Shown here piece after piece: positions 37,284 to 46,053 of a DNA stretch of 64,000 nucleotides (its first letter is position 1; every line of letters begins with the position of its first letter). Where the stretch lies: positions 3,720,001 to 3,784,000 of the forward strand of contig NZ_CP089932.1 in the NCBI RefSeq assembly GCF_021365465.1, written 5' to 3'. Both the position numbers and the translations under genes were made by a program. The DNA is from Erwinia tracheiphila. Its GTDB lineage: Bacteria; Pseudomonadota; Gammaproteobacteria; Enterobacterales; Enterobacteriaceae. A model generated the notes under the pieces. The model made no database searches and was not told where the DNA came from. It saw nothing but the letters and a program-made list of their open reading frames with translations.

Positions 37284-38582
37284 ATGAGCCTGATATTAAG
37301 TTCAGCGGCTTCACCCGCGTCGGTTCCCAACACGCGCTGGCTGCGGATCATTCCGCCGATTCTGATTACCTGCATTATTTCTTACATGGATCGCGTCAAT
37401 ATCGCTTTTGCCATGCCCGGCGGCATGGATGACGATCTGGGTATCACCGCCTCAATGGCTGGTCTGGCAGGGGGCATCTTCTTTATCGGCTATCTGTTCC
37501 TGCAGGTCCCCGGTGGCAGGCTGGCGGTTCACGGCAACGGCAAGCGTTTTATCGGCTGGTCACTGCTTGCCTGGGCAGTGCTCTCGGCCCTCACCGGCCT
37601 GGCCTCTAACCAGTACCAGCTGTTGGCGCTGCGTTTTGCGATGGGTGTCTCTGAAGGGGGCATGCTGCCGGTGGTGCTGACCATGATCGGTAACTGGTTT
37701 CCGGATTCGGAGCGAGGCCGTGCGAATGCAATTGCGATCATGTTTGTGCCGATCGCTGGGATCCTGACCGCACCGCTTTCCAGCTGGATCATCACCGGTT
37801 GGGACTGGCGCATGCTGTTCTTTGTGGAAGGCGTGATGTCGCTGGTGGTGATGGTGCTGTGGTGCTTTACCATCAGCAATCGTCCACAGGAAGCGAAATG
37901 GATCTCAGAGGCGGAAAAAAACTATCTGATCAAAATGCTGCATGAAGAGCAGTTGCAGATAAAAGAAAAAAATACCCGCAATGCTTCGCCAGGTCAGGTG
38001 ATGTGTGAACCGGTGATGTGGCGGCTTATCATGGTGAATTTCTTCTATCAGACCGGAATTTACGGTTATACCCTGTGGCTGCCGACCATTCTGAAAGGGC
38101 TGACCAGCGGCAATATCGAGCAGGTCGGCTGGCTGGCCATCCTGCCCTATGTCGGCGCGATCTTTGGCATGCTGCTGTTCTCCACACTTTCTGACGCCAC
38201 TGGCCGTCGCAAGCTGTTTATTGTGCTACCGCTGGCCGGGTTTGCATTGTGCATGGCGCTGTCGGTGTTACTGAAAGCGTATATCTGGTGGGCCTACGTC
38301 GCGCTGGTCGGTTGTGGGGTGTTCATTCAATCGGCGGCTGGCGTGTTCTGGAGCATTCTTCCTCGCCTGTTCAGCGCCGAAGTCTCCGGAGGGGCGCGTG
38401 GCGTGATTAACGCGCTGGGCAACCTCGGCGGTTTCTGCGGCCCGTATATGGTCGGTGTGCTGATTGCGCAATACAGCAAGGATGCTGGCGTAATCAGCCT
38501 GGCTATCTCGCTGGGCATTGCCTCACTGCTGGCACTGACCCTGCCTTCGCGCTGTGATTCACCGCGCAAGGAGGCAGCATGA
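37284..38582 (+). CDS. yiaX2: MFS transporter, YiaX2 type
   Basis: A 432-residue member of the anion:cation symporter (ACS) family with 12 helices. Signature regions are YMDRVNIAFAMPGGMDDDLG, RFAMGVSEGGMLPVVLTMIG, NWFPDSERGRANAIAIMFVP and IFGMLLFSTLSDATGRRKLF. E. coli has the YiaMNO TRAP transporter at this position; Klebsiella has an MFS gene, yiaX2, linked to aerobic ascorbate use. The present arrangement follows the Klebsiella plan. Substrate likely diketogulonate or a related acid. Its stop overlaps the lyxK start. Confidence 0.85.
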   Translation: MSLILSSAASPASVPNTRWLRIIPPILITCIISYMDRVNIAFAMPGGMDDDLGITASMAGLAGGIFFIGYLFLQVPGGRLAVHGNGKRFIGWSLLAWAVLSALTGLASNQYQLLALRFAMGVSEGGMLPVVLTMIGNWFPDSERGRANAIAIMFVPIAGILTAPLSSWIITGWDWRMLFFVEGVMSLVVMVLWCFTISNRPQEAKWISEAEKNYLIKMLHEEQLQIKEKNTRNASPGQVMCEPVMWRLIMVNFFYQTGIYGYTLWLPTILKGLTSGNIEQVGWLAILPYVGAIFGMLLFSTLSDATGRRKLFIVLPLAGFALCMALSVLLKAYIWWAYVALVGCGVFIQSAAGVFWSILPRLFSAEVSGGARGVINALGNLGGFCGPYMVGVLIAQYSKDAGVISLAISLGIASLLALTLPSRCDSPRKEAA

Positions 38583-40063
38583 GTTACTGGTTAGGGCTGG
38601 ACTGCGGCGGCACCTTTATTAAGGCCGGGCTCTATGACGCCGCTGGCTGTGAAAAAGCGGTCGCCCGGCAGAACCTGCCAGTGCTGGTGCCGGAGCCAGG
38701 CCGTGCTGAACGGGATATGACCCAGCTGTGGCAGGCGGCGGCGGCGGTGATACGTCAGGTGCTGGCGGGTAGTGCTATCGACGCCGCGCAGGTGCGTGGT
38801 ATGGGGATCTCCGCACAAGGCAAGGGCTTGTTTCTGTTGGATAAGCAGGGGAAACCACTGGGCAACGGCATGCTTTCCTCCGATCGTCGTGCGCTGGCGC
38901 TGGTGCAGCAGTGGCAGCGCGAGGGCATCCCGCAGGCGCTCTATCCCATTACCCGCCAGACGCTGTGGACCGGGCATCCGGTTTCGCTGTTGCGCTGGAT
39001 GAAACTGCACGAGCCAACGCGCTATGCGGCGATCGGCAGCGTCATGATGGCCCATGACTATCTGCGCTACTGCCTGACCGGCCAGCGGGCCTGCGAAGAG
39101 ACCAATATTTCTGAATCCAATTTATACGATATGCAGCAGGGCGGCTGGTCAGTCTCGCTGGCGGAACGGCTGGACATTGCCGAGATCCTGCCCGCGCTGC
39201 CGCCGATTGTCGGTTCCACCGAGATTGCCGGGCATATCAGTGCCGAGGCAGCAGCGCAGTGCGGGTTGCCGGAAGACACCCCGGTGGTGGGTGGCCTGTT
39301 TGACGTGGTCTCTACCGCGCTCTGCGCCGGACTGGATGATGATACCCGACTGAACGCGGTGATGGGAACCTGGTCAGTCACCAGCGGCATCACTGACAGC
39401 CTGAGCGATGAAGTTGACTATCCCTACGTTTACGGACGTTACGCTATTGACGGCCAGTATATCGTTCATGAAGCCAGTCCAACCTCCGCCGCCAACCTTG
39501 AGTGGTTTTGCCAGCAGTGGGGTGTCGACGATTATGACCAGCTAAATCAGTGGGTTGCCGAGCTTCCTCCTGCTGCCAGCTCGCTACTGTTCGTGCCGTT
39601 CCTTTATGGTAATAACTCCGGGGCGGATCTGCACGCCAGCTTCTATGGCCTGCAGGCGGGCCACCATCGCGGGCATCTGGTACAGGCTATCTATGAGGGC
39701 GTGGTGTTCTCACATCTTACACACCTCAACCGCCTGCTTAAGCGTTTTCCAAACGCGCGTACTTTGCGCCTGAGCGGCGGCCCTGGCCGTTCTGCCGAGT
39801 GGATGCAAATGTTTGCCGATATCAGCGGTCTGCCGGTGGAGATCCCACAAATTGAAGAGAGCGGTTGCCTGGGTGCAGCGCTGGTGGCCATGACTGGCAC
39901 TGGCGCACATGCCTCGTTGCAGCAGGCACAGCGTTACCTGAACCCGGCCACCGTCTGCTATCAGCCGGACAGGGAACGTCACGCGAAATACCAACAAAAA
40001 TACCAGCGCTATCAGCGCCTGATCACTGCATTGCTTGTTGTCAATCCGGGAGGTAATCCATGA
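38579..40063 (+). CDS. lyxK: L-xylulose/3-keto-L-gulonate kinase LyxK
   Basis: A 494-residue FGGY-family kinase. The N-terminal phosphate loop is GLDCGGTFIKAGLYD; the domain 2 blocks are GLFDVVSTALCAGLDDD, MGTWSVTSG and LRLSGGPGRSAEWMQMFADI. E. coli YiaP/LyxK phosphorylates L-xylulose and 3-keto-L-gulonate; in this operon the latter fits, giving the substrate of the next enzyme. ATGA overlaps on both sides show tight translational coupling. Confidence 0.9.
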   Translation: MSYWLGLDCGGTFIKAGLYDAAGCEKAVARQNLPVLVPEPGRAERDMTQLWQAAAAVIRQVLAGSAIDAAQVRGMGISAQGKGLFLLDKQGKPLGNGMLSSDRRALALVQQWQREGIPQALYPITRQTLWTGHPVSLLRWMKLHEPTRYAAIGSVMMAHDYLRYCLTGQRACEETNISESNLYDMQQGGWSVSLAERLDIAEILPALPPIVGSTEIAGHISAEAAAQCGLPEDTPVVGGLFDVVSTALCAGLDDDTRLNAVMGTWSVTSGITDSLSDEVDYPYVYGRYAIDGQYIVHEASPTSAANLEWFCQQWGVDDYDQLNQWVAELPPAASSLLFVPFLYGNNSGADLHASFYGLQAGHHRGHLVQAIYEGVVFSHLTHLNRLLKRFPNARTLRLSGGPGRSAEWMQMFADISGLPVEIPQIEESGCLGAALVAMTGTGAHASLQQAQRYLNPATVCYQPDRERHAKYQQKYQRYQRLITALLVVNPGGNP

Positions 40064-40722
40064 GCCATCACGCCCGTCCCCAACTCCAGCTGGCGCTGGA
40101 CCATACCCGGTTGGACGCCGCGCTGGAGGCTGCCAACCATCTGCATGAGCATGTGGATATCGTTGAGGCTGGGACCATTCTGTGCTTCGGCAGCGGCGTG
40201 GAGGCGGTGCGCCAGCTGCGCCAGCGCCTGCCGGAGAAAACGCTGGTTGCCGATTTTAAGGTTGCCGATGCTGGCTCTACGCTGGCGGAACTGGCCTTTG
40301 AGGCCGGAGCCAGCTGGATGACGGTGATCTGTGCTGCACCGCTGGCGACCTTTGCCAGCGCCCATGAGGTTGCGCAGCGCTATCAGGGAGAGATTCAGAT
40401 TGAACTGTTCGGCCACTGGACAATGGAAGACGCCCGCAACTGGCGTGCGCTTGGTCTGAAGCAGGCCATTTATCACCGTGGGCGCGATGCTCAGGCGCAG
40501 GGGCAGCGCTGGAGCCAACAGGATCTGGATGCGATGAAAGCACTCTCCGATCTGGGCTTTGGTCTGTCAGTGACCGGCGGCATTACGCCGCAAGAACTCC
40601 CGCAGTTTAAAGAAATAGACGTACGTGCCTTTATCGTTGGTCGGGCGCTTACTGAAAGCGCCGACGGACTGCGCACCGCCGCCGAGTTCCATCAGGCCAT
40701 TGATCGTATTTGGGGGATATAA
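40060..40722 (+). CDS. sgbH: 3-keto-L-gulonate-6-phosphate decarboxylase
   Basis: A 220-residue member of the orotidine-phosphate-decarboxylase suprafamily. The active-site signature DFKVADAG carries the metal/catalytic Asp-x-Lys-x-x-Asp; Glu in DIVEAGTILCFGSG and the phosphate loop FGLSVTGGITPQ and AFIVGRALTES are also in place. It converts 3-keto-L-gulonate 6-phosphate to L-xylulose 5-phosphate and carbon dioxide. E. coli has two paralogues, SgbH and UlaD; operon position favours SgbH (YiaQ). Confidence 0.9.
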   Translation: MSHHARPQLQLALDHTRLDAALEAANHLHEHVDIVEAGTILCFGSGVEAVRQLRQRLPEKTLVADFKVADAGSTLAELAFEAGASWMTVICAAPLATFASAHEVAQRYQGEIQIELFGHWTMEDARNWRALGLKQAIYHRGRDAQAQGQRWSQQDLDAMKALSDLGFGLSVTGGITPQELPQFKEIDVRAFIVGRALTESADGLRTAAEFHQAIDRIWGI

Positions 40723-40724
40723 CC

Positions 40725-41582
40725 ATGCGTCAGCACCCGCTGGGAATATATGAAAAAGCGCTGCCCGCGCATCTGAGCTGGCCGGAACGCCTGGCATTGG
40801 CGAAAGCCTGCGGCTTTGACTTTGTAGAAATGTCGGTAGATGAAACCGACCATCGTCTGGCCCGTCTTGACTGGACCCCGGCCCAGCGCCTGTCGTTGGT
40901 GAGCGCGATGATTGAAACCGGCATCGGCATACCCTCCATGTGTTTGTCTGGTCATCGTCGCTTTCCCTTTGGTAGCCACGATCCCGCCGTGCGTCAGCAG
41001 GCGTACGATTTGATGGCGCGTGCCATTCAGTTTGCCAGAGACACCGGCATCCGCACCATTCAGCTGGCGGCTTACGACGTGTACTACGAGCCGCATGATG
41101 AGGGCACGGTCGCCCGTTTTGCCCAAGGGCTGGCATGGGCCGTTGAGCGCGCGGCGGCGGCACAGGTGATGCTGGCGGTGGAAATTATGGACACCGAATT
41201 TATGAACGCGATTGCTAAGTGGAAACACTGGGACCGCCAGCTGGCCTCGCCGTGGTTCACCGTATACCCGGATGTCGGCAACCTCAGCGCCTGGGGCAAC
41301 GATGTCAGCGCCGAGCTGGCGCTGGGTATTGATCGTATCGCCGCGATTCACCTGAAGGATACACAGCCGGTCACCGAGAGTTCGCCGGGCCAGTTCCGCG
41401 ATGTGCCGTTCGGCAGAGGCTGCGTGGACTTCGTCAACGTGTTTCGCACGCTGAAGGCGCTCAACTATCGCGGTGCATTTCTGATTGAGATGTGGACAGA
41501 AAAAGCGGAAGAGCCGGTGGCCGAGATCGTGCAGGCCCGGCGCTGGATTGAACAAAAAATGCAGGAAGGAGGATTTTTATGA
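40725..41582 (+). CDS. sgbU: L-xylulose-5-phosphate 3-epimerase
   Basis: The start is the ATG at 40725, two bases after the sgbH stop and behind a GGGGGATAT site; the open frame upstream overlaps sgbH. The 285-residue AP-endonuclease-2-like TIM barrel has the metal residues in [40 protein letters not shown] and [12 protein letters not shown]. It converts L-xylulose 5-phosphate to L-ribulose 5-phosphate. Coupled to sgbE by ATGA overlap. Confidence 0.9.
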   Translation: MRQHPLGIYEKALPAHLSWPERLALAKACGFDFVEMSVDETDHRLARLDWTPAQRLSLVSAMIETGIGIPSMCLSGHRRFPFGSHDPAVRQQAYDLMARAIQFARDTGIRTIQLAAYDVYYEPHDEGTVARFAQGLAWAVERAAAAQVMLAVEIMDTEFMNAIAKWKHWDRQLASPWFTVYPDVGNLSAWGNDVSAELALGIDRIAAIHLKDTQPVTESSPGQFRDVPFGRGCVDFVNVFRTLKALNYRGAFLIEMWTEKAEEPVAEIVQARRWIEQKMQEGGFL

Positions 41583-42277
41583 GTTTAACGTCGTTAAAGC
41601 AGCAGGTACTGGACGCTAACCTGGCGCTGCCGCAGCATAATCTGGTCACCTTCACCTGGGGTAACGTCAGCGCCATCGATCGCGCCAGCGGTCGGGTGGC
41701 GATTAAGCCTTCCGGCGTGGACTATAAGGGGATGACGCTCAATGATATTGTGGTGGTCGACCTGGAAACGGGCCGGGTGGTAGAAGGCAGCAAGAAACCT
41801 TCCTCCGATACCGCCACCCATCTGGCACTGTACCGTGCTTTTGAAACCATTGGCGGCATTGTGCATACGCATTCACGCCATGCCACTATCTGGGCACAGT
41901 CAGGGCTGGATCTTCCTGCCTGGGGCACTACCCACGCTGACTACTTTTACGGCAAGGTTCCCTGTACGCGGCTGATGACGCCGCAGGAGATTGCTGAAAA
42001 CTATGAGTACAATACTGGCGAAGTGATTATAGAGACGTTTCGCTCGCGGAATATCAACCCGGCAGCGGTTCCGGCGGTGCTGGTGAATGCCCATGGTCCG
42101 TTTGCATGGGGTAGCAGTGCGGATAATGCCGTGCATAATGCCGTAGTGCTGGAAGAGGTGGCGTATATGGGGATTTTCTCTCGTCAGCTGACGCCAGGCA
42201 TCAGTGATATGCAACAGGTCCTGTTGGATAAGCATTATCTTCGTAAACACGGAGCGAATGCCTATTACGGACAGTGA
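41579..42277 (+). CDS. sgbE: L-ribulose-5-phosphate 4-epimerase
   Basis: A 232-residue class II aldolase-fold epimerase of AraD/SgbE/UlaF type, E. coli length (231). Zinc ligands are in [16 protein letters not shown] and [20 protein letters not shown]; the phosphate-binding [11 protein letters not shown] and KPSGVDY blocks and [17 protein letters not shown] are also present. It makes D-xylulose 5-phosphate, which enters the pentose phosphate pathway. Last gene of the operon; an IS5 copy begins 109 bp later, so any further genes have been separated. Confidence 0.92.
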   Translation: MSLTSLKQQVLDANLALPQHNLVTFTWGNVSAIDRASGRVAIKPSGVDYKGMTLNDIVVVDLETGRVVEGSKKPSSDTATHLALYRAFETIGGIVHTHSRHATIWAQSGLDLPAWGTTHADYFYGKVPCTRLMTPQEIAENYEYNTGEVIIETFRSRNINPAAVPAVLVNAHGPFAWGSSADNAVHNAVVLEEVAYMGIFSRQLTPGISDMQQVLLDKHYLRKHGANAYYGQ

Positions 42278-42386
42278 TAGTAAGGCTGTCGCTTTCACCC
42301 GGCCGTTTGTTGGCGGGTTGAAAATCGATGTCAACGGCCTGGGTAGCGTGGCGTTTGCAGAAGGGACTATGACGCCTGCTGCCTTA

Positions 42387-43245
42387 GCGCCTGTCTCAAC
42401 AGAACGTTATTCCAGACAATAAGACCACAGGAAAAACACAAAAGCCCCCCGTCATTCTCAGGCGTCTTTTCCCGTCGGGTCAGGGGCCGGCGAAACCGGT
42501 TCATCCGGCTGTGCGTCCTCCCGGCGACGGGCCATGAAGTTCGTGGTTTTACTGGCATCTCATTCCTCTTTACGGGGCGGGATATAAGGCTTGTCACGAC
42601 GGCACAACCGGTCTGTTTTCAGCCCGGGCGCTTCGTCGCCTTTGTCCGGGCAGAGTCCGGGTTTTTGCCCCGGGCATCCCGTCTGAAGAGCACCGGGTGT
42701 GTCCGCCACCAGTTTGATGTCATGCCTGTCTGCTGCTGCGACGACCCGTGGCAGAGGAAGCCCGCCGGCGTCTGTCATCAGACTGGGCTTTACGCCCTGT
42801 TTCCCTGTGTCCGTGGGGTAGCGTCCTGTTTTTTGTCCCGGCAGCGGTGATGTTGTCATACCGCCATCCACCGACAACCATGAGCAGTCCGTGCCGTCCG
42901 GGTGTTCACAGGCCAGTAATCCGTTCTGCCAGAAACGCCCGAAGACACCTGCGTCTTCTCCGTTCCCGGAAGCGTCGGTGCGCAGAATCTGATAAACCTA
43001 TCCCTGTGGCATTGAGTGCATTCCACTGACAGGCTGTGCTGGGGACGAAGAAAATGGCGTTCATTGCGACCCGATTATCAACACGTTTTCGGCGCGTACC
43101 CGGAGGATGGCGGTTTTGTGTTCCGGGATAAGCGGGGCCATTTTGTCCCGGGGTTCATCGCTAATCTGTCCTTTACCGCCTGCCATACTTTGCCCTCAGA
43201 TATGACCGGGGTGCATTATACGATGACGCCTTTTGGGACAGGTTC
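42387..43245 (-). mobile_element. IS5-family (IS427-group-like) element, copy 2
   Basis: The 859-bp element is flanked by TTA (42384-42386 and 43246-43248), nearly identical to the copy at 26588. Its minus-strand transposase is broken into several frames; recognisable pieces are PTDTGKQGVKPSLMTDAGGL, RHDIKLVADTPGALQTG and the C-terminal NRFRRPLTRREKTPENDG...CGLIVWNNVLLRQAL. Same orientation as copy 1; together they bracket the whole yia region. Confidence 0.75.
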
Positions 43246-43322
43246 TTAGTCATGCGTGAAAGTCATTAAGGCAAGGTTTACTGTCGAGCAGAAAACCTGT
43301 GAAAGGCGGCGACGAGCGATGC

Positions 43323-43396
43323 GTGGTGACACCAGGTCCAGTCGTAGTCCGGCAGGTGGTTAAATCAGGCGGCAATCCACAGGTTGGTGGCCTTTT
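43323..43396 (-). pseudogene. IS91-family transposase, N-terminal-region fragment
   Basis: The minus strand encodes KATNLWIAA, a stop, then FNHLPDYDWTWCH, which corresponds to KATEQWITEQQQILPDCDWQH in the two complete transposases. It is a short relic of a further IS91-family copy. Confidence 0.6.
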
Positions 43397-43700
43397 TAGG
43401 GGGGGTGGGGAGCAACGGAACACTAAACGCAGTTAAGTGGTCAGGCTGAATAGCTATTAATTTATTAATCAACAGATTGCATGGGAACACGACATTCCCT
43501 CAACTGTACTTCTCTGACAAAAACCGAGGCAGCAAAAGTATCAGTTTCATACATATTGGTATGCCTGCTTTACCGCACTGAATTTTTTTCAAAATTCTTC
43601 TGACTTTACTCAGTAAAAATAGTGTAACTGAATTTGAGTAACCGCAGTCACCTTAACGCGCCCTCCCCGGAAAAAATATTATAATATCTTATGGGTTGCA

Positions 43701-43717
43701 TAGTCGTTTTTTTATAG
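43701..43717 (+). promoter_or_regulatory. MxiE-box-like element before kinase gene
   Basis: TAGTCGTTTTTTTATAG matches the Shigella MxiE box GTATCGTTTTTTTANAG at 14 of 17 positions, including an uninterrupted TCGTTTTTTTATAG. It ends 39 bp before the ATG of an OspG-like kinase gene; in Shigella the ospG gene is itself under an MxiE box. A related AraC-type activator (MxiE or InvF class) would be needed; none is in the window. Confidence 0.5.
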
Positions 43718-43756
43718 ATATGACTTCTTTTTCTTGGTAGCTTAACCAATTTAATA

Positions 43757-44608
43757 ATGGATGCATTTATGTTTATAAATAAACAACAGCGAATTGATAT
43801 TTATAGTGACTCAGTTACCACTGCCCTTTTGAAAAAGACTGAAAATAAAGACCTTTCGAAAAAAACACTAAATAAACTTGTGAAAATTGCCAATTCTCAC
43901 ATTGGACTTACAAAAGCAGAAGCCAAAAATGTATTTATTAAAAATAAATCGATAGAAAAAAATGCTTATTCGATGAAGTTGGCTTTTGAACTAAAGAAGG
44001 TGTTCTCTCAATGTTCAAACCATGAATTAAGAGATAAAATAGGGAGTTTTATCCGGAACTGCAATACTACAACTTTTATTAACACAGAAAATAGTGTGCC
44101 GACAAATACAATTAACCAAACGAGATATATGAGTTCTGCGGATTTTGTCGAGGCATATTCTGATAACATTGGCCCCACAATTGGTGAGGGTGCAGAAGCT
44201 ATAGTTGTGGAAGACGCGAGAAATGATCATAAAGTATTAAAGATATTTTTTGATAGTGTTGAAGATAATGAAATTATCAATCAAGCTAACTCATTTAATA
44301 TGTTTTATGGTAAAAATACTGCTCATGTTATTTCTGGGAGAGCTATCCATATGGACAAAATAGAAGGTGCTCCTTTATCTCAAATAAAAGAGTTTCCAGT
44401 TGATGCCACTACTAACTTCATGTCTCTGATTGCTGAAATGGTCACAAAAAGTTGTGCTCCGTCTGATATGTCAGAAAATAATTTTCTCTATGATAAAGAA
44501 AGAAATATTTTTTTGCCTGTAGATATATCCGCAAACAGGGAAAATAAAGTTGATAAGAGCGGTTTAAAGTATATTATAAATTACATCATGAACAAAAGTG
44601 TTGGTTAA
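43757..44608 (+). CDS. OspG/NleH/HopBF1-like kinase, candidate type III effector
   Basis: A 283-residue, AT-rich, Lys/Asn-rich product. Residues 1-130 form an unrecognised helical N-terminus. From about 140 a minimal protein-kinase core is visible: glycine loop IGEGAEAIVV (142-151), the ATP-binding Lys162 in KVLKIFF, a hinge-like IHMDKIEGAPL (about 197-207), the catalytic loop SDMSENNF with Asp237 and Asn242 at the canonical five-residue spacing, and Asp256 in PVDIS in place of DFG. It lacks the C-lobe beyond this, as do the OspG and HopBF1 families of type III effectors that act on host ubiquitin-E2 complexes or HSP90. Which subfamily it belongs to cannot be decided here. The ribosome site is weak. 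Low GC and flanking IS91 debris suggest horizontal arrival. Confidence 0.72.
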   Translation: MDAFMFINKQQRIDIYSDSVTTALLKKTENKDLSKKTLNKLVKIANSHIGLTKAEAKNVFIKNKSIEKNAYSMKLAFELKKVFSQCSNHELRDKIGSFIRNCNTTTFINTENSVPTNTINQTRYMSSADFVEAYSDNIGPTIGEGAEAIVVEDARNDHKVLKIFFDSVEDNEIINQANSFNMFYGKNTAHVISGRAIHMDKIEGAPLSQIKEFPVDATTNFMSLIAEMVTKSCAPSDMSENNFLYDKERNIFLPVDISANRENKVDKSGLKYIINYIMNKSVG

Positions 44609-44795
44609 ACATTTATTCCCCGTTCACGTAAAGGAAATTGAAACTATTTCTGCGTGTTATCAGGCGGCTGAAATTTAATCACTATCCGATTAGTATGCTG
44701 CAGGGGCAGCCTGCGTTACGCGGGCTGCTGCTGATTTGTGCATTTTCAGGTCCTTTTGTGTGCTTTCTGCGAGCGAAAGGCGGATCTTCCCCGCG

Positions 44796-44946
44796 TCAGG
44801 CCGGGATGTACCTCATCAGTCTGATTTCCCGGGCGTGGATTTTCAGCCCCTGCACACTCAGGCCAGTCACTGCCCGACGGTACACCATACGCCCGCCGCA
44901 CAGCACGCATTCTAACGGGTCACGCCGCAGGAATGTAGTCCTCCCG
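44796..44946 (-). pseudogene. IS91-family transposase, C-terminal fragment
   Basis: Minus-strand TTFLRRDPLECVLCGGRMVY and the following RRAVTGL...GLKIHAREIRLMRY ending at a TGA (44796) correspond to the C-terminal Cys-pair region (KEFLRTDPYKCILCGNRLRF) of the complete copies. The 44609-44795 stretch beyond it is likely the end of that element. Confidence 0.65.
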
Positions 44947-44950
44947 ATTT

Positions 44951-45213
44951 TTAGTACCACTTCCAGTTAGGAGCTACGGCCAGTTTTTGTAACGCCCCTG
45001 TTACCGGCATATCCCATGTTGTGTCAGGGCGGTAATGCAAAAGGCTGCGGCTGATACCAGTAAGCTGGCACCTGCGTCGTTCACTGGTCTGATGCTCCTT
45101 CATGACATAACGCACCAGTTCACGTTTTGCGGGTACCGCCAAAGTTTTTTTGTCACAACATCCTTAAGGATGTTCGTGATCCAGACTGAGTGAGGCGTAC
45201 ATCTTTTTCAGGC
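44951..45213 (-). pseudogene. IS3-family (IS407-like) orfA/orfB fragment
   Basis: The minus strand carries the end of an OrfA (LRRLKKMYASLSLDHEHP) followed by the start of an OrfB: a DVVTKK-type junction, then AVPAKRELVRYVMKEHQTSE, CQLTGISRSLLHYRPDT and ALQKLA. Both pieces are cut at their outer ends, by IS91 debris on the left and primase sequence on the right. Confidence 0.65.
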
Positions 45214-45640
45214 GGCGGAGCTGGGCGACAATCCTTCCGTTCAGCCGCTGGTCAGTGTCGGTGAACCGGAAGTGTTCGCCGAGGGCGAGGCGGGCTGCCA
45301 GGCGCTGCTGAATGCGCCGGAAGCGGTGGCGTATCTGGAGAAGTGTCGTCTCAGCCATTCTGACTTAGTCGCCACCTTTAAGCTGGGCTTCGCCAACCGC
45401 ACGCGGACTACCGTCTGCCGCCAAAAACACAGCAGGATGGCGCGAAGATCCGCGCCCGCTTACAGGCCGGGCATCCTGCGTGAATCGGGCCATGAGCACT
45501 GTACCGGCTCGCTGGTCGGGATCTGGAATGAACAGGCGCTGCTCGGATCGAAGGTGGTGATCCTGTGCGAATCCCAGATCGACGCGATGTCGTTCTGGGT
45601 GGCGGGTTGCCGCAATGTCAGAGGCATTAAAAGCTGCCAT
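45214..45640 (+). pseudogene. ICE/plasmid DNA primase (CHC2/Toprim type) fragment
   Basis: Plus-strand reading AELGDNPSVQPLVSVGEPEV, EGEAGCQALLN, LEKCRLSHSDLVATFKLGFA, GILRESGHEHCTGSLV, GIWNEQALLGSKVVILCESQ and IDAMSFWVAGCRNV are ordered blocks of the large primases in conjugative elements, including the Toprim Glu (CES) and the following IDA. Segments between them are missing (after CQALLN and after TGSLV) and the frame slips near 45400-45480. It is a compressed, inactive relic, probably from the same ICE as the pieces at 2.6-6.1 and 54.9-56.5 kb. Confidence 0.65.
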
Positions 45641-45691
45641 GCCGAGTACTGCTGCCAACAAGGTTTGCTGATGTGGAAGATATTTTTTCAT
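45628..45691 (-). pseudogene. Orphan gene start with signal peptide
   Basis: On the minus strand an ATG at 45691, preceded by a near-ideal AAGGAG with eight-base spacing, encodes MKKYLPHQQTLLAAVLGMAA and then FNAS, a clean Sec signal peptide. After about 22 codons it runs into the antisense of the primase fragment, so the rest of the gene has been replaced. Product unknown. Confidence 0.5.
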
Positions 45692-46053
45692 TCAATTTTC
45701 TCCTTTTTCATTGCTGAACGGGAAACGGGTTTGCTTCCCTAATGGTTTTACTGCCTGACGTTATTCATCACCTTGCTAATCGGCGGGAAACGTTCATCCT
45801 GTCCTCTTCGCAGCAGATAACCCTTTCGGGTCGTAGAAATGACTTACTGTGAACTCATGTCCGGGTGCGTGTAACCAGCAATATTTTTATCGTTTTTGTC
45901 GATCAATTTAATTATATTAATCTTTATAATCAATTAATAATTTTGTAAAGACAACCCTGGAACGGCGGTGAAACGTTGTTAATACTCTGTTTTTGTAACG
46001 GTTTACTCAGGCATGCTTGAAGGCGGCTGGCTCAAAGGAATACAGGTGATGGA
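45692..46053. other. AT-rich intergenic region
   Basis: Probably the former promoter region of the orphan signal-peptide gene on the minus strand. No gene seen. Confidence 0.4.

Larger units (their letters stand above)
43246..43756. other. Region with IS91 debris and kinase-gene promoter
   Basis: Holds an IS91 transposase fragment (43323-43396), a run of G at 43399-43411, and the poly-T element at 43701. The part from about 43480 onward is AT-rich and probably belongs to the kinase gene. Confidence 0.5.
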
